Assembly (NCBI RefSeq): GCF_000420665.1
Contig: NZ_ATVJ01000001.1
Span: 930,001-994,000, forward strand
Source: Ponticaulis koreensis DSM 19734
GTDB lineage: Bacteria; Pseudomonadota; Alphaproteobacteria; Caulobacterales; Hyphomonadaceae
Direction: 5' to 3'
Length of the DNA: 64,000 bases
Below are positions 54,627 to 63,389 of the stretch, in pieces. Every line of letters starts with the position of its first letter. Position 1 is the stretch's first letter. The notes under the pieces were generated by a model, which had not been told where the DNA came from, ran no database searches, and worked only from the letters and a program-made list of their open reading frames with translations. The position numbers and the translations under genes were made by a program.

Positions 54627-55199
54627 ATGAGCCGTTCGACCCTTTGGATACGTGTGTTTGTCGTGATCTTTATCGCGGTGTGGTTCGTCGTGTCCGAAAG
54701 CTTTCTGCGTGGTGCGTCGCGACTTGGCGTGGAGCCGGACTGGCTGGCGCAGTTGTTCGTCTGGCTTCAGGGGGTGATTGGAGGTCCATATTATGGTGGG
54801 CCGATGAGTTATATCGAGACCAATCCGCTGGCCGCGCCAGTTCATGTTTATCCGCCCTGGTATGCCTATCCAGTGATTGCGATCTGGACGTCATTCCGGC
54901 TGGAGTTCTTCGGTGAAGCGCGTGATGAAATCGCGGTGGGACTGACCTATCTGACAATATTGCTGCCGTTATCGTTCGTTTTTGCGCCGGCAGACCGGTT
55001 GAAACTGGTTGGCATCAATATTCTGATATGGCTGCTGTTTCCGATATTGGCGCTTGGATATGCCGGCTACAATAAAGCCGATCTGGAGCCGGACTTTTTC
55101 AGTCTGGCGGTGCTCATCGCCTATTATTTCGAATTCGTGGTGTTCATCCCGGTCATCATGTTTATCGTAAGGATGCAGAAACCTGAAAACGAGTTCTGA
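54627..55199 (+). CDS. Unrecognised membrane protein, 190 aa
   Basis: It has about four hydrophobic segments: residues 7-25, 106-122, 130-148 and 158-182. Between the first and second lies a Gly/Tyr/Pro-rich loop (GGPYYGGPMSYIETNPLAAPVHVYPPWYAYP). No motif of a known transporter or enzyme. It lies upstream of thpR with a 17-bp gap, so it may be cotranscribed. Confidence 0.65.
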   Translation: MSRSTLWIRVFVVIFIAVWFVVSESFLRGASRLGVEPDWLAQLFVWLQGVIGGPYYGGPMSYIETNPLAAPVHVYPPWYAYPVIAIWTSFRLEFFGEARDEIAVGLTYLTILLPLSFVFAPADRLKLVGINILIWLLFPILALGYAGYNKADLEPDFFSLAVLIAYYFEFVVFIPVIMFIVRMQKPENEF

Positions 55200-55216
55200 G
55201 CGGGGAGGCCATTGAA

Positions 55217-55750
55217 ATGTATCGTCTCTTTGCAGGCATAGAAATTCCGCGCGAAATTGGAGAAGAGCTTCAGGCGATCTCAAAAAAGGTGACTGGTGCG
55301 AGCTGGCGACCAATCGAGAACTATCACATCACGCTGCGCTTCATGGGGGAAGTCGACCGCAATACGGCTGAAGATCTTGACCATGAGCTGTCTCTGATTG
55401 AGGCGAAGCAAATGCAGCTCACACTGAGCGGGGCAGGCTGGTTCGGCTCATCTGAACCTACTGCGCTCTGGGCGAGTGTTGAGGCCGATGAGGACCTCAC
55501 GCGTCTTGCCGAACGCTGTGACCGCGCCGCAAAGCGTGTCGGGCTCTCTCTGGATAAGCGCAAATTCCGTCCCCACGTGACACTGGCCTATTGTAAGGGG
55601 ACGCCTTTGCAGGAGGCTGCTGCCTTTGCAGAAAAATATGGTTTTCTGAAACTTGGTCCGTTCTGGGCCGACCGGTTTCACCTCTATTCGAGCTGGTCTG
55701 GCAAGGGGCCGTCACGTTACGTTTCAGAGGCAGAATACCCGCTGACATGA
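55217..55750 (+). CDS. thpR: RNA 2',3'-cyclic phosphodiesterase ThpR
   Basis: 2H-phosphoesterase of 177 aa that opens RNA 2',3'-cyclic phosphates; also known from its 2'-5' RNA ligase activity. The two catalytic HxT motifs are YHITLRFMG (about residues 35-43) and PHVTLAYCKG (about 119-128). The N-terminus MYRLFAGIEIP is the family start. GGGGAGG lies about 10 nt before the ATG. The length is normal for ThpR. Confidence 0.93.
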   Translation: MYRLFAGIEIPREIGEELQAISKKVTGASWRPIENYHITLRFMGEVDRNTAEDLDHELSLIEAKQMQLTLSGAGWFGSSEPTALWASVEADEDLTRLAERCDRAAKRVGLSLDKRKFRPHVTLAYCKGTPLQEAAAFAEKYGFLKLGPFWADRFHLYSSWSGKGPSRYVSEAEYPLT

Positions 55751-55854
55751 TTGTCGCGTGAAAGCGAATTTACCCTATAGCAACCAAAGCATTTGTCTTT
55801 AGTATAAGAAATTCGGAATTTGCTTAGCCCGATGCGGGGCGCACGAGTGATTTG

Positions 55855-56832
55855 ATGAGTGATGAAATAGAAAAACATACTCCGGCTGAACCGGGGCCAC
55901 TCTCTCAGTATATGGGCGATATACCGCCTTCTCCTGAATGGTTCACCCGCGCCATCGCAACGGGTTATGATACGCGCTTTGTGCGGGTAAATGGCGCGCG
56001 CATTCATTATCAGAGCTGGTCCAGCCCTAAAAAGCCGGGGCTTCTTCTGGTGCACGGTAACGGGGCGCATTCGCACTGGTATGATTTCATCGCGCCCTAT
56101 TTTGCCCAGCACTATAACGTCGTTGCCATGACATTCTCCGGGATGGGCGAGTCCGACTGGCGTGATACTTATGACATGGAGACCTTCGCTGAGGAGCAGA
56201 TCGCTGTCTGCGAAGCGACGGGCATGTTCGACCACGCGATCAAGCCGACCATCGTGGCGCACTCTTTCGGCGGGTTCGTTACCATCCTTACGGGTGCAAA
56301 ATACGGGGATCGCCTGACAGGCACCGTGATTGTGGACAGCCCGGTCAATCCGCCCGAGCGGGATATCTCCACACGCCCGCGGCAGGCGCGCGGAAACCGC
56401 GTCTATCCGGACCTGAATACGGCGCTTGGTCGTTTCCGCCTCGCGCCGGTCCAGCCATGCGATAATCATTACATTATGGACTATATCGCGCGCTGGAGCC
56501 TGAAGCAGGTCGATAATGAGCGCGGCAAAGGCTGGGCCTGGCGTTTTGATCCGGACATCTGGCAGCGTTTTGAATTCGGCAAACCGGCTTCAACTCTGCT
56601 GAAGGAAACGGCCTGCCGTATTGCGCTCTTCCGCGGTGAGGAGTCTGAGCTCATGCCGGATGAGGTGAAAGACTATATGGAGCAGATTCTGGATCGTAAG
56701 GTTCCGTTTGTGTCCATCCCGCATGCACGCCACCATGTCTTGCTAGATCAGCCGCTCGCCTTCATCGCGGCACTCAGAGCATTGCTGGCTGACTGGGACC
56801 ATTCAGAGCCAAACCGGACGATCAGCATCTAA
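55855..56832 (+). CDS. Alpha/beta-hydrolase
   Basis: Cytoplasmic alpha/beta-hydrolase of 325 aa. The oxyanion/HG motif is LLLVHGNGAHSHWYDF. The nucleophile elbow is IVAHSFGGFV (Ser about 141). The catalytic His is likely in IPHARHHVLLDQPLAF near residue 295. Compared with epoxide hydrolases and haloalkane dehalogenases, the cap region has no clear substrate marker. The start is ATG 55855. No functional link to neighbours is visible. Confidence 0.85.
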   Translation: MSDEIEKHTPAEPGPLSQYMGDIPPSPEWFTRAIATGYDTRFVRVNGARIHYQSWSSPKKPGLLLVHGNGAHSHWYDFIAPYFAQHYNVVAMTFSGMGESDWRDTYDMETFAEEQIAVCEATGMFDHAIKPTIVAHSFGGFVTILTGAKYGDRLTGTVIVDSPVNPPERDISTRPRQARGNRVYPDLNTALGRFRLAPVQPCDNHYIMDYIARWSLKQVDNERGKGWAWRFDPDIWQRFEFGKPASTLLKETACRIALFRGEESELMPDEVKDYMEQILDRKVPFVSIPHARHHVLLDQPLAFIAALRALLADWDHSEPNRTISI

Positions 56833-56938
56833 ATCGCGGCAAATTGGCAGGTTTTCCTGTGACAGGTCTTGCCGAAATGGCTGCTTCAATCTATCCGAAT
56901 AAAAAATTCACGAGCTTTTTGACTGAAAGGGCTTTCGC

Positions 56939-57235
56939 ATGAGCGATTATGTTCGCGGTGAAATGGATATCACTGCTCAGGAGAATACCTGGAAAGGTTT
57001 CATGGCTGCGTTTACGTGGTCCAGCTTCCTCATCGTTCTCGTCCTTGCTTACGCAGTCTTCACGATCACAATGGGCATGAACTGGCTCGTTGCGATGGGC
57101 ATTCTTGCAATTGCCGGCATCGTTGGCGGTCTGGTGATGAGCATGGGTAGTGCCTGGATCGTGACTGTGGTTGGTCTCTGCGTCTTTGGCGTGTTCCTGC
57201 AGATCATCATCTCGCTGGCTCAAGCCGTACTCTAG
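56939..57235 (+). CDS. aa3-type cytochrome c oxidase subunit IV
   Basis: A 98-aa protein. The N-terminal motif MDITAQENTWKGFMAAFTW is the PF07835 subunit IV signature. Three hydrophobic stretches (about residues 25-45, 50-70 and 75-96) follow; family members often have one, so this one is extended. It accompanies the main aa3 oxidase subunits in alphaproteobacteria, which are encoded elsewhere. GAAAGGG precedes the ATG. It converges on the DksA/TraR-like gene with a 4-bp gap. Confidence 0.85.
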   Translation: MSDYVRGEMDITAQENTWKGFMAAFTWSSFLIVLVLAYAVFTITMGMNWLVAMGILAIAGIVGGLVMSMGSAWIVTVVGLCVFGVFLQIIISLAQAVL

Positions 57236-57239
57236 AGCG

Positions 57240-57626
57240 TTATGTGGGGCGGCACGCCCCGCAGCTGACGATTGAGGGGTCTTTATCCAGCTCCTCAATC
57301 GAAATGGCGTCATTACAGATGACGCAATAGCCATATTCGCCGCTTTCCATGCGGGCGAGGGCTAACTCCACTTTGAAAAGAATGTTTGCACGCGACGGCG
57401 GTGATGTATCCGTCGGTGGCGTTTGCCAGGTGTAACCGCTCTTTGAAGACAGAGCGTCCGGCGCTCTGGGCTCCCCCGAATTGCATCCCCGGCGAGAAGG
57501 TAATGTCTTACTCACCCTTTCATGCTGCGCTTGAAATATTCTCGGGGCAAGCGAATTTTTTGATTCCTTTAACAGGCCAATTAGCCCATCCTGTCGTTCA
57601 ACAGCGTTGAAACTGGGACAGAACAT
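57240..57626 (-). CDS. DksA/TraR-type zinc-finger protein (start uncertain)
   Basis: A protein of up to 128 aa ending in a C4 zinc finger, YGYCVICNDAISIEELDKDP...CGACRP. Before it lies the helix VELALARMESGEYG, typical of DksA/TraR proteins that bind RNA polymerase or sit near it. The first ATG at 57626 overlaps the divergent ABC gene ATG within CATG and lacks a ribosome binding site, so an internal start such as GTG 57515 is likely. The middle is Pro/Ser-rich and poorly conserved-looking. Confidence 0.7.
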   Translation of the reverse strand: MFCPSFNAVERQDGLIGLLKESKNSLAPRIFQAQHERVSKTLPSRRGCNSGEPRAPDALSSKSGYTWQTPPTDTSPPSRANILFKVELALARMESGEYGYCVICNDAISIEELDKDPSIVSCGACRPT

Positions 57627-58584
57627 GGCTGCACCTCCACTTAGATTTGAAAGCGTTACAAAGCGCTTTAGCGACTTTGACGCCGTAAAAGATGTAAGTT
57701 TTCAGCTCGGTGCGGGTGAAGTGATCGGCTTTCTTGGGCCGAACGGTGCTGGTAAATCCACCAGTCTGCGTATGGCGCTTGGCATTATGTCGCCGGACGA
57801 AGGTGCGGCCGAATTATTTGGCGGGCCGCCGACGCTGTCCAATCTCCGCCGCGTCGGTTTTCTACCCGAAGAGCGCGGCCTCTATAAGAAAATGTCCGCC
57901 CGCAATGTGATTGCCTATTTCGGTCAGCTGAAGGGAATGAAGCGATCGGATGCGTTATCACGTGCAGATGAGCTGCTGGAAAGTTTCGGTCTGGGCGAGT
58001 TTCGTAAAACCCGTATCTCGCGGTTATCCAAGGGCATGGCGCAGAAGGTTCAGATCCTCTCCACCTTCGTGCACAGTCCTGAATTTCTGATCCTGGATGA
58101 ACCCTTTTCCGGTCTCGACCCCGTCAATCAGGCAGACCTTGAGCGCCTGATTGCAGACCAGAACGCCAAAGGGACGACGATCCTCTTCTCGACCCATGTG
58201 ATGGAGCATGCAGAGCGTCTATGTGACCGTCTGGTGCTGATCGCGTGTGGGCGTAAAATGTTCGATGGCACGCTGAAAGAAGCCTTTGCGACGCAGGCCC
58301 ATCAGGTACGCCTCGCCACTGTCGCGGACCGAGATCTGTCAGCTGATTTTGTCGATACACCATTTGATACGCGAGCACTGCCGCCCGTTGAGGGCGAAGA
58401 TGACCGCATCTGGTGGGAGATATCCCTGCCTCAGGGCGCAACCAGTCAGGATGTCCTGAAGCGGGCCATCGATCGGGGCATAGCGATTGAAGGCTTCGAG
58501 CCGGCCGAACCACGTCTGCGGGACGTGTTTGTCTCGCTGGTATCAGAAGCAGATGAAAAATACGGAGCGCTGCGTCATGGGTAG
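57625..58584 (+). CDS. ABC transporter ATP-binding protein (NatA-like)
   Basis: ABC ATPase of 319 aa. Walker A is GPNGAGKST, the signature is LSKGMAQKVQILSTF, Walker B is FLILDEPFSGLDP, and the H-loop is FSTHVMEHAE. The C-terminal 100 residues are the typical NatA/CcmA-like extension (DUF4162 type). The start is ATG 57625 (MAAPPLRFESVTKRF). It overlaps the permease gene by eight bases. Together they form a two-component exporter, of sodium-pump or drug type by family; the substrate is unknown. Confidence 0.92.
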   Translation: MAAPPLRFESVTKRFSDFDAVKDVSFQLGAGEVIGFLGPNGAGKSTSLRMALGIMSPDEGAAELFGGPPTLSNLRRVGFLPEERGLYKKMSARNVIAYFGQLKGMKRSDALSRADELLESFGLGEFRKTRISRLSKGMAQKVQILSTFVHSPEFLILDEPFSGLDPVNQADLERLIADQNAKGTTILFSTHVMEHAERLCDRLVLIACGRKMFDGTLKEAFATQAHQVRLATVADRDLSADFVDTPFDTRALPPVEGEDDRIWWEISLPQGATSQDVLKRAIDRGIAIEGFEPAEPRLRDVFVSLVSEADEKYGALRHG

Positions 58585-60010
58585 AGCCTTTCTCGTCGCG
58601 CGCCGCGAATACCTTGCCTATATCACCGCCTGGGGGTTCTGGGTCGGTCTGCTGATCACGCCCGTTGCGCTTTCGCTCGGTATGTTTCTGCCATCCCTTA
58701 TCGAGAACTCACAGCCGGTTCGCTATTACTCTGTTATCGAAAGCGGCGACAGCTTTGCCCGTGAGCTGGACGGATATATGGGCGAACGCGATGAAGACAT
58801 TGCGCGGGACCTGATCAGCCAGCAGGCAAACTTTGACCCGACATTCGATCCGGATGCCGCATTGGCAGAGTTTGAACGTCAGCTGGCAGAGGGGCGCAGT
58901 ACTGCAGAGGCGCTGGAAAGCGTCGTACCCATGGGGTCTATGGCGCTGTCAGATGATGACTATATCCGTGTGCCACCTCCCGCCCGGACTCTGGAAGAAT
59001 TGAGGCCGTACCTTTCCGGAGATCTCGAAATCGATGGCCCGATTGGTCCAAGACCGCTTTATGCGGTCTTCGTTCTCGACGGTGACGACATTGTCTACTG
59101 GAGCGAGGATGTCGTAAATGACACGCTGGTCAACCGAGCCAATCTGGTGCTGGAGCGTTTGGCCCGTATCCGCACCTTTGAGGCGGAGAATGTGCCATTG
59201 GAAATTCTCGACCGCGTTCGCGAAAACACGCCATTGCTTCTGGTGCGTAGCCCGACCGCAGTTGACCAGTCCGGTGAGGTCTCGTTCGCAGATCAGGCGC
59301 CGTTCTTCATCTCTATCGGCTTCTCATTCCTGCTCTGGCTTTTGATCTTCTCCGTGGTGAATTATTTGCTCACTGGCACGATTGAGGAGCGGTCGAACAA
59401 GATTTTCGACTCGCTTCTGACCTCGGTTTCCTTGCCTCAGCTGTTAACGGGAAAGCTGGTCGGCGTGTTGATGTTGTCGCTAACGCTCATTTCCATCTGG
59501 GCCTTGATTGGTACAGGGATGTTGATCGCTGCCGGAGACAATATTCCGCCTGATATCGCAGAGGGGCTCCGTCAGGTTGTCAGCCCGAACCTTCTGGTCC
59601 CGACGCTGATCAGCTTCCTGCTTGGATATCTTATGTTCGGGTCCATCTTCCTCGCGCTGGGGTCGCTATGCGATACGATTCAGGAAGCGCAATCGCTTCT
59701 GTCGCCGGTTATCATCGTGATGATGATCCCGCTTCTGCTGCTGCCGGTATCTATTTCCAATCCTGAAAGTCCGATCCTTCACGCGGCCACATGGGTGCCA
59801 TTGCTGACACCGTTCCTCGTGATTGTACGCGTGCCGACCGAGCCGCCGCTTTGGGAACTTATCGCGCAAATCGTCTGGATGGGTGTTTTCACAGCGTTGA
59901 TCATCTGGGCCGCTACGAAGGTCTATCGCGCTGGCGCTGTGCATGGTGCCGGCATGAATGAGGCGCGAGCCTGGTTCATGGGGCTATTCGGAAAGAAGGC
60001 TCAGGCTTAG
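58577..60010 (+). CDS. ABC-2 family permease (NatB-like)
   Basis: Membrane partner of the preceding ATPase, 477 aa. The first helix is at about residues 20-40, followed by a large extracytoplasmic domain (about 45-250), then five to six helices from about 254 to 455. The landmark VNYLLTGTIEERSNKIFDSLL around residue 272 is the NatB/YhaP motif. The start is ATG 58577 (MGRAFLVARREYLAYI), inside the end of the ATPase gene; translational coupling is likely. A bidirectional terminator follows. Confidence 0.9.
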   Translation: MGRAFLVARREYLAYITAWGFWVGLLITPVALSLGMFLPSLIENSQPVRYYSVIESGDSFARELDGYMGERDEDIARDLISQQANFDPTFDPDAALAEFERQLAEGRSTAEALESVVPMGSMALSDDDYIRVPPPARTLEELRPYLSGDLEIDGPIGPRPLYAVFVLDGDDIVYWSEDVVNDTLVNRANLVLERLARIRTFEAENVPLEILDRVRENTPLLLVRSPTAVDQSGEVSFADQAPFFISIGFSFLLWLLIFSVVNYLLTGTIEERSNKIFDSLLTSVSLPQLLTGKLVGVLMLSLTLISIWALIGTGMLIAAGDNIPPDIAEGLRQVVSPNLLVPTLISFLLGYLMFGSIFLALGSLCDTIQEAQSLLSPVIIVMMIPLLLLPVSISNPESPILHAATWVPLLTPFLVIVRVPTEPPLWELIAQIVWMGVFTALIIWAATKVYRAGAVHGAGMNEARAWFMGLFGKKAQA

Positions 60011-60046
60011 AGCCAGTCTTCAGTCTGCCTTAGAAACTGGAAACAC

Positions 60047-60085
60047 AAAAACCCCTCACACGCGCACGTGGAGGGGTTTTTGAAT
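60047..60085. terminator. Bidirectional terminator between the ABC permease and rpsU
   Basis: AAAAACCCCTC (60047-60057) pairs with GAGGGGTTTTT (60071-60081), an 11-bp stem, with T-runs on both strands. The loop itself can form a short CACG/CGTG stem. It lies about 36 bases after the permease stop and 19 bases from the rpsU stop. Confidence 0.93.
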
Positions 60086-60103
60086 AATCCTGAAAAGGAA
60101 AGC

Positions 60104-60319
60104 TTACTTACCCAGCAGGCCTTCGCGCTGAGCGCGTTTGCGAGCGAGCTTGCGCGCGCGGCGAACAGCTTCTGCACGCTCACGAGCTTTTTTCTCGGAA
60201 GGCTTTTCGAAATGGTTACGACGTTTCATTTCACGGAACAGGCCTTCACGCTGCATTTTCTTTTTCAGCGCTTTTAGAGCCTGGTCGACATTATTGTCGC
60301 GCACAACGATCTGTACGAT
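60104..60319 (-). CDS. rpsU: Ribosomal protein S21 (apparent AUC start)
   Basis: 30S protein S21, 71 aa from the position that aligns with the usual start. The family core [20 protein letters not shown] and the basic C-terminus [20 protein letters not shown] are unmistakable. The codon where Met is expected (60317-60319) is ATC, and a strong GGAGAG lies six bases before it. The only upstream start in frame is TTG 60352, which lacks a ribosome binding site and adds 11 residues; GTG codons further in would remove the N-terminus. Initiation at AUC therefore looks likely. COQ9 is divergent, as in many alphaproteobacteria. Confidence 0.9.
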   Translation of the reverse strand: MVQIVVRDNNVDQALKALKKKMQREGLFREMKRRNHFEKPSEKKARERAEAVRRARKLARKRAQREGLLGK

Positions 60320-60430
60320 GGGTCTCTCTCCATTTTCAAAGTTGTGCGACAAGGCCGCACGCTATCTTTTTTGCCCGACTTAACGGACAATATAATTCGG
60401 AAGCCGCGCTCATAACACAAGGGAACGCGT

Positions 60431-61051
60431 ATGCCTACACCCGAAGATGCACCAACTGCGCTATTGCGACAAAAAATTCTGGCTTCGGCGCTTGAAATAG
60501 CGCCCGTTTCCGGCTGGACCGAGGAAACTTACCTCGAAGCGTGTGCCAAAAACGAGGTTTCGCCAGACGATGTTGCCTATGCTTTTCCAAGCGGGGCGGC
60601 ATCTCTCATCCTCCTATATTTCGATACGCGGAAGGCAGAAATCAAGGATGAGCTTGCAGCACTCCCCCTCGATGAGATGCGTATCCGCGATAAAGTCACT
60701 CAGGGTGTGGCGCTCTGGTTTGAAGCGCTGTCACGTCATCATGCGGCAAGTGTGAAGGCGTTGGACTGGTCTCTGGCCCGCCCGACTGGTCCGTTATCCA
60801 TGCCGGAGCTGCTCTGGGGTGTCGCCGATACAATCTGGCGCGGCATTGGTGACACGTCTGACGGGTTTACCTACTACTCCAAGCGGACAACGCTGTCTGC
60901 CGTGCTCGGCTCGACGCTGGCGGCATGGCGCGGTGCGGAGGGCAACGAGCCAGCCTGGCGCGAATTTCTGGACCGCCGGATCGAGAACGTGATGTCGTTC
61001 GAGAAATTCAAAGCTCAGGTGAAACTGCCTGAGGTCAAACTTCCGTTCTGA
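60431..61051 (+). CDS. COQ9-family ubiquinone biosynthesis protein
   Basis: A 206-aa member of the COQ9 family. COQ9 binds lipid and helps present quinone intermediates to the hydroxylase COQ7. The N-terminal TetR-like helices (about residues 10-75) carry SGWTEETYLEACAKNEVS. The C-terminal COQ9 domain has ARPTGPLSMPELLWGVADTIW and YYSKRTTLSAVLGSTLAAW, both diagnostic. AAGGGAA precedes the ATG. It is divergent from rpsU, a conserved pair in the class. Confidence 0.92.
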   Translation: MPTPEDAPTALLRQKILASALEIAPVSGWTEETYLEACAKNEVSPDDVAYAFPSGAASLILLYFDTRKAEIKDELAALPLDEMRIRDKVTQGVALWFEALSRHHAASVKALDWSLARPTGPLSMPELLWGVADTIWRGIGDTSDGFTYYSKRTTLSAVLGSTLAAWRGAEGNEPAWREFLDRRIENVMSFEKFKAQVKLPEVKLPF

Positions 61052-61054
61052 CGG

Positions 61055-62047
61055 TTAGTATTCTGCGAGTGTTTGCCCGAAGAGACGAATGCTGCGCTCT
61101 TTGACCTGCACGGTGAGCGGTGTGCCGTTTGAACTCGCCTGAGCAACTGCGTTGATGATGGCTTCGCCTTGTGGATCGATGCTACCAGCTTCGCGCAGGG
61201 CAGAGATCAAATCTTCTGAACGTTCCAGAAACAGGCTCACTGTGCCGTCCGGATCATTGTTGCGGTCAAGCTTCACGTTCGCGCGCATGGAAAGATCGAG
61301 AGGCCCCATATCGAGGTCGCCGCGGACGAGCTCAATGCGGTTTTCGTCTAGCTTCCACTCTGTAACTGTCAGACCGTCCTCAATAACGCTGAAGAAATTT
61401 TCGATCTCGCCCCAGATCACCAGTTCACTCACCTCGCGACCGAGCCATTCTGCGCCTTCAGGCGCTTCTGGCAGTGACAGGTTACTGAATGAAACAGCCA
61501 GCTGTAGATTGCGTGGTTCGTCGGGCATTGGACGAAGGCCGATTGAGCCATTGGTCAGCGTGTAGCGTTCGCTCTCGTTCAGCATTGCATCCAGCGTGGG
61601 AAGCTCGAAGCCCACACGGCGTAAATTCCCGTCTTCCCAGACGAAACTCGCCGCAGAGCTATCATCAGCAGAAAAACTGAACGTCTGTCCGTCGGGGAGA
61701 TCAAAGTTATTTTGCCCGGGTGCGCGGGCAATGACGTGATTGAAGTTCCAGGCCATCGCGACAAGCTGAAGCTTTTCGCCTTCCCAGCGTGCCTGCATGT
61801 CTGGTGCATCAATAACAGGATCATCGGCCTGCAGGACAAAGCGGTACGGATAGCCGCTGACATTCAGCGCGGAGTACTCAACCGAGCGGCCCATTGCCTG
61901 CTGATCCTCAATCCATTCGCGCGCGCCCTGACGCACCACACCTGCGCCATAAAACCAGTAGACGGTCCAGATGGCGAGGCAGCCAAGTGCCAGCAGGCCG
62001 AGAAGAACGGGTAGGGTGAAAAAGCCTTTATTACGGGTCTCGCTCAT
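61055..62047 (-). CDS. DUF2125 protein
   Basis: A 330-aa protein with one N-terminal helix (about residues 11-32) and an extracytoplasmic beta-rich domain. The opening GVVRQGAREWIEDQQAMG and the following VEYSALNVSGYPYRF are typical of DUF2125, an AsmA-like group in alphaproteobacteria. The role is unknown; AsmA-like proteins act in envelope lipid handling (family-level inference). Its ATG overlaps the plsC stop (ATGA), so it is cotranscribed with the acyltransferase. Confidence 0.85.
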   Translation of the reverse strand: MSETRNKGFFTLPVLLGLLALGCLAIWTVYWFYGAGVVRQGAREWIEDQQAMGRSVEYSALNVSGYPYRFVLQADDPVIDAPDMQARWEGEKLQLVAMAWNFNHVIARAPGQNNFDLPDGQTFSFSADDSSAASFVWEDGNLRRVGFELPTLDAMLNESERYTLTNGSIGLRPMPDEPRNLQLAVSFSNLSLPEAPEGAEWLGREVSELVIWGEIENFFSVIEDGLTVTEWKLDENRIELVRGDLDMGPLDLSMRANVKLDRNNDPDGTVSLFLERSEDLISALREAGSIDPQGEAIINAVAQASSNGTPLTVQVKERSIRLFGQTLAEY

Positions 62048-62799
62048 GCGTTTGCTGCCTCCGCCGCCTCTGTCGTTGAAACATTCACGCCAGCGTCTTC
62101 TGCCAGAGCGAGTGAGCGGGTTTCGATGCGGTCGTGCAGCGTATTCATGAAAGCCTTTCGTGACAGCCCCGGCTCAATACGTGGCAAAAACTCCACCACC
62201 ATCGTGCCCGGATATCGCATAATACCTTTGGCCGGCCAGCATGTGCCTGTATTGAGCGCGACCGGAAGGCATTCAATGTCCAGTTCTTTATATAGCAGTG
62301 CGATGCCCGGTTTGTACTCTGCATCGATACCCGGCCTGGTGCGCGTGCCTTCAGGGAAAATGAGAAGCGAACGCCCGTCGTCACGCGCCAGCTTTGCCTT
62401 GCGCGTCATTTCTTTCAGGGTTTTCATCGCGCCGGACCGGTCAATTGCGATCTGGCCCGTTTTCAGGGCGTAGAACCCGAAGAGCGGATACCAGAGAAGC
62501 TCGCGTTTCAGGATAATGCACGGGTCTTTCAGGTAGAGGAATGGCAACACCGTATCGAGCGTGCTCTGGTGTTTTGACGCTACGAGAAATGGTTCTTCGC
62601 CGATATTCTCAAGGCCGCGCACTTCGGTCTTTGCATTGCAGATAACCCGCATGCCCCAGACAGCAGCACGCGCCCAGCAACGAATGCCAACCGTTGCTGC
62701 CTGACGTGGTAACAGCATCGTCGGGAGAAACAGAAGGCCGATGAATACCAGCGATCCATACAGCCAGATTACAAACAGGACGGAGCGAAGTGCAGCCAT
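62044..62799 (-). CDS. 1-acyl-glycerol-3-phosphate acyltransferase (PlsC family)
   Basis: Lysophospholipid acyltransferase of 251 aa making phosphatidic acid at the inner membrane. The catalytic HxxxxD is KHQSTLDTV, the substrate-binding FPEGTR motif is LIFPEGTRTRP, and a P-loop-like stretch VALNTGTCWP follows. One or two N-terminal helices anchor it. The start is ATG 62799, overlapping the ydcF stop by one base (TGATG). Genes in the order ftsX-ydcF-plsC recur in alphaproteobacteria. Confidence 0.93.
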   Translation of the reverse strand: MAALRSVLFVIWLYGSLVFIGLLFLPTMLLPRQAATVGIRCWARAAVWGMRVICNAKTEVRGLENIGEEPFLVASKHQSTLDTVLPFLYLKDPCIILKRELLWYPLFGFYALKTGQIAIDRSGAMKTLKEMTRKAKLARDDGRSLLIFPEGTRTRPGIDAEYKPGIALLYKELDIECLPVALNTGTCWPAKGIMRYPGTMVVEFLPRIEPGLSRKAFMNTLHDRIETRSLALAEDAGVNVSTTEAAEAANA

Positions 62800-63374
62800 C
62801 AGACAAATGCTTTCATTACCGCGGTGACCCGATACTTCAGCCATTCCAGCACCAGCCCGCGAAATGAGCGCCAGGAACGCCACCAGCGCCGTGGCTGGAG
62901 GTTAGACTGGATGGGATAAGGGATAAGCTCGACTTCTTCAAATCCTTCTGTGAACCAAAGAAGCGTTCTGGGCATATGATAATCTGATGTGACAATTATG
63001 AGCGAGTTATAGTCATGGTCAGCAAGCCAGCCTGCTGCTTCGAGGGCATTGCCCTCGGTAGACCTGGCCTGACGACCAATATCAATGCAGCAATCATAAA
63101 GCGCCTGTGAGCCGCCCGCAGAACGGATTAGCGTATCAATGTCGACGCTCTCATTCACACCGCTTACTAGCAGCCTGTGGCCAGCGCCGTCTTCCAGAAG
63201 GTCGATTGCGGCCTCAATGCGCAGGCCTGACCCGCCCGTCAGCGCGACAATGGCGTCGGCACTCGGCGGTGTATCGGTTTCCAGCGACGCGACACGGTTC
63301 ACGAACCGATGAAAGTCCGCAAAGGCGATCACTGCTGTGAATGCAATCAAAAACAGGATCAGTTTGCGAAACAC
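62799..63374 (-). CDS. YdcF/DUF218-family protein
   Basis: A 191-aa protein with an N-terminal membrane anchor (about residues 5-22). The DUF218 domain has ADAIVALTGGSGLRIEAAIDLL, LLVSGV, TEGNALEAAGWLADH and IIVTSDYHMPRTLLWF, all hallmark stretches. Relatives such as ElyC and SanA act in envelope or undecaprenyl-linked steps. The start is GTG 63374 with AAAAAGGT about 10 bases upstream. It lies 15 bases after ftsX. Confidence 0.9.
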   Translation of the reverse strand: MFRKLILFLIAFTAVIAFADFHRFVNRVASLETDTPPSADAIVALTGGSGLRIEAAIDLLEDGAGHRLLVSGVNESVDIDTLIRSAGGSQALYDCCIDIGRQARSTEGNALEAAGWLADHDYNSLIIVTSDYHMPRTLLWFTEGFEEVELIPYPIQSNLQPRRWWRSWRSFRGLVLEWLKYRVTAVMKAFV

Positions 63375-63389
63375 GTCAGGCAGACCTTT

